Positions 61,719-64,000 of a stretch of 64,000 nucleotides of DNA are shown here, piece after piece (the stretch's first letter is position 1; the number at the start of each line of letters is the position of its first letter). The notes beneath the pieces were generated by a model, which had not been told where the DNA came from, searched no databases, and worked only from the letters and a program-made list of their open reading frames with translations. The stretch is from Yponomeuta sedellus (taxonomy: Eukaryota; Arthropoda; Insecta; Lepidoptera; Yponomeutidae): contig OW203736.1 of the NCBI GenBank assembly GCA_934045075.1, positions 21,925,805 through 21,989,804 of the forward strand, read 5' to 3'. Made by a program: the position numbers and the translations under genes.

Positions 61719-62045
61719 TAAGCAACAACAGGCGCGGTCAGGTGCAGGATGGGTGACCGTTCCGTGACTACCACTAGTGGCAATTTTTCTAAGCGCTTCT
61801 GTACTTCGCAGGGCAATTTAAGCCGTTAGTGCCAGCTGTCGTGTAATGGCAGTCGTTAAGCCATGTCAGAGGCCTCATAGACGGATTATTAACTTCTGAC
61901 AGTAAGGCCGCCACTGTCTTACAATCCTCCACCAACCCGGACTTCCCCCGTGGTGGAGTACGGCCTAACCTTCCTGCGACGCAGGAAGGGGCCGCAGGAA
62001 GGAGACCCGTGCCCCAGCAGTGGGAACATACTAGTTTTGATCTCG
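61719..62045 (+). mobile_element. 5S-SINE, best preserved 5S-like block
   Basis: Begins inside the 5S-like region: 'taagcaacaacaggcgcggt', 'caggtgcaggatgggtgacc', 'gttccgtgactacc'. This aligns with 5S rRNA TAAGCAACATCGGGCGCGGT and GGATGGGTGACCG. The body and tail are intact to 'actagttttgatctcg', with a duplicated 'gcaggaag' hairpin. Confidence 0.85.
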
Positions 62046-63147
62046 TATTGTATGCTACTTATTTCTTATCGTTTTTACCAGACTGCGATAGAAGGAAGTT
62101 TATCTTGTTGGAGTATATGTATATTTCTTTGTTACTTGTAGCCTAAACGGCTTGACGGATTTGCTTGAGAGGTGTAGTCTGATTTTTAACTTAACTGTGA
62201 AAGTGACACTCGGTACCTGGGTAAATAAAAATATTAAAACAATTATTTACTCACATTTTTTTTACAAATGCAAATTGCTTAACAATTTTTTCACGTAGTG
62301 GTGTATTATGATTTTTTTAAACAATTCACAGTTATTTATTCGTTCTTATAATATAATTTGAATCATCATTGTCGCCTTTAGCATCGGATGGATGAAGTTG
62401 AAAAGTTCCTCGCTGTATCTCGAAACATTAACGGAACTAAAATGAAGAATAACCTTTACAACGATTAGTGGAGGTACTAAATAACGGAAAAAAGAGTTAT
62501 GGCCTATGCATTATGGTTATTAATGCGTCGGGCCGCATAATTAAACAATAAACGATGAATAAACAAAACGGAACAGTTATTTATAATGTATCGTTAATAG
62601 ATTAACATAAAGTAACTAACCCAGTTAAAACAACTTATCTAGCAGATCGGTTTTATACAGATTTTATTCGTTTTCGGCATTTTTGTGACACGGTGGAAAA
62701 CATATGCTAATTTAATAATAAATATAATGATAGCAGTTCCTGATCTCTGCCTATCCCGTTGGAACACATGCGTGAGGTTATGTTATGTTTATATTCTTGA
62801 CAAAGTACTTATATTATAGGTACTTATTATTATTACAATTCTATATTGCATAAAAAAATTGGACATAGGCGACTTAGTATTATACTCGTAGCAATAAATT
62901 ACTACGCGATTAAGCCCCGAAAATATTCTAACTATGTGTACAAGTCGCGAAAGTTTAAAATATGTTAGTATTATATACCAGCTAACCTAAGTTTCGGGGA
63001 CGAGATTAGCAACTTACAAAATTAAATGTTGTCATTACTTAGTATACGGATATGCAATTTTTTTGCTACGTATGTAGCAAACGTAGGTACCTATAAAATT
63101 AAATACATATAAATAAGGTGAAAACTTCGAAATTGGGAGAATATTAG
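62046..63147. other. Unannotated stretch with a LINE-B scrap
   Basis: Bases 62728-62785 are LINE-B tail (cagttcctgatctctgccta, 'acatgcgtgaggttatg'). Bases 62150-62190 resemble Helitron interior (aaacggcttgacggatttgc). No gene. Confidence 0.4.
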
Positions 63148-63405
63148 TGTCGTCGTCAGGCTATAATAGTCCACTGCTGGACATAGCCCTCCCCTAAAGA
63201 GCGCCACGTTGTGCTATCATAGGGGGTAATGCCCATAATCCCCACGCTGGGCATGCGGGTTGGGGATCGCATTTCGGTGGAATTGTACTGCAGGGGGCGC
63301 TGCTGCCCACCCCCCGGTTTGTGTCTCTTAGTCGCCTTTTACGACACCCGCGGGAAGAATTGGGTTGGTGCTATTCTCTAGGCCGACACCACACAGCAAT
63401 ATAAC
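63148..63405 (-). mobile_element. SINE-H copy
   Basis: Reverse copy from 'ggctataatagtccactgct' to 'ggccgacaccacacagca', including the reverse of the GTCGTAAAAGGCGACTAA block. Closely similar to 23866-24135. Confidence 0.75.
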
Positions 63406-64000
63406 AATATTAGTGTGTCATATCTCAACCAATATAAGTAATCATTAAATGTCCGTTTTTCCTCCAAATTGATCTAGATTCTAAAATTGGACACCAAAGT
63501 TTAATGTAATGTTCATTAAGTTGTAGTTTCTGTATTATTTTGCATAAAAACCTGTTGATTTTAGATGGAATGGCTGATAACCACAATTAATAATTATCAG
63601 CTATCCAATGAAGTTCTTAAAGTGAGTATCTAACTCCCTCCCCCCATTTTCGGATAGGTAAAAAGCTATGCTATTTTTCTTACACATTATACAATATTTT
63701 TTTATTTAAATCCAGTATCAAGCTGCCTAAAAGGAGGGAAAGTAGTACGTACTTGAAAAGAATTTGTATTCGAGATATATTTCTCTTACTTACTTTCTAC
63801 TTAGCAACTTACATATTAGATTTAAGATGATTTAAGAAAAGGTCATCATAGTGGAGTTTTTTTCTCGCCCGAAGACAACGGCTAATATTCAGATTGATTG
63901 ATATTCAGCAAACAGAATGTAAATTCTTTATGTTGAAATAAAAAAATTGATTTGATTTCATACCCATGATAACAATATAATTCAATTTCATCCAGTCCAA
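63406..64000. other. Unannotated AT-rich stretch
   Basis: 'aatggctgataaccacaatt' and 'aataattatcagctatccaat' (63570-63610) form a short inverted motif. No gene or repeat recognised. Confidence 0.4.

Overview
The window looks like a gene-poor, repeat-dense stretch of a lepidopteran (moth or butterfly) nuclear genome. It is AT-rich. It carries tRNA-headed SINEs, short 5'-truncated non-LTR retrotransposon tails, small Helitrons of the insect type ending in CTAG, TWA-flanked PIF/Harbinger elements with derived MITEs, and a family ending in (TATC)n. No bacterial or organellar signature is visible. Family labels used here (SINE-A, SINE-F, LINE-B and so on) are my own working names.

Host genes. The only convincing host genes are three tandem, same-strand (minus), single-exon paralogues at 33876-34232, 43598-43957 and 49490-49885. 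Each encodes a secreted protein of about 118-131 residues with a signal peptide, an invariant Cys near residue 22, and a C-terminal four-Cys module of the form C...KCxCxxGY..(N/H)SRxxxGCVP that resembles a truncated EGF-like domain. Each has a TATA element 30-33 nt upstream of an initiator-like block and a 5' leader of about 55-70 nt. The first ATG of the longest frame at the third locus lies upstream of its TATA box, so the true start is an internal ATG. I cannot name their function.

Region by region. 1-10 kb: unclassified DNA, LINE reverse-transcriptase remnants and several SINEs. 10.2-11.2 kb: a 969-bp SINE-A array (exact 308-bp tandem units plus an inverted arm) enclosed by one 14-bp target-site duplication (TSD). 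13-14.4 kb: nested SINEs, including a 5S-rRNA-derived SINE with a 13-bp TSD. 17-25 kb: two twin-primed copies of LINE-B, a MITE-MITE-Harbinger cluster at TWA sites, and a Helitron. 27-29 kb: a second, inverted Harbinger copy, a minisatellite, a MITE and a foldback SINE. 33-50 kb: the secreted-protein cluster, embedded in SINEs, Helitrons and MITEs. 50-64 kb: triple-nested insertions, many SINEs, one jockey-like RT remnant, and no gene I can support.

Most unusual pattern. SINE-A occurs mostly as inverted, head-to-head copies with a complete 3' tail on one side and an arm beginning exactly at an internal AAAAACC (GGTTTTT) site on the other. Six of these have 12-14 bp perfect TSDs and a seventh has a diverged one, so each palindrome arose in one insertion event, consistent with twin priming. 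The Harbinger copies hide a short MADF-like reading frame running tail-to-tail against a transposase first exon.
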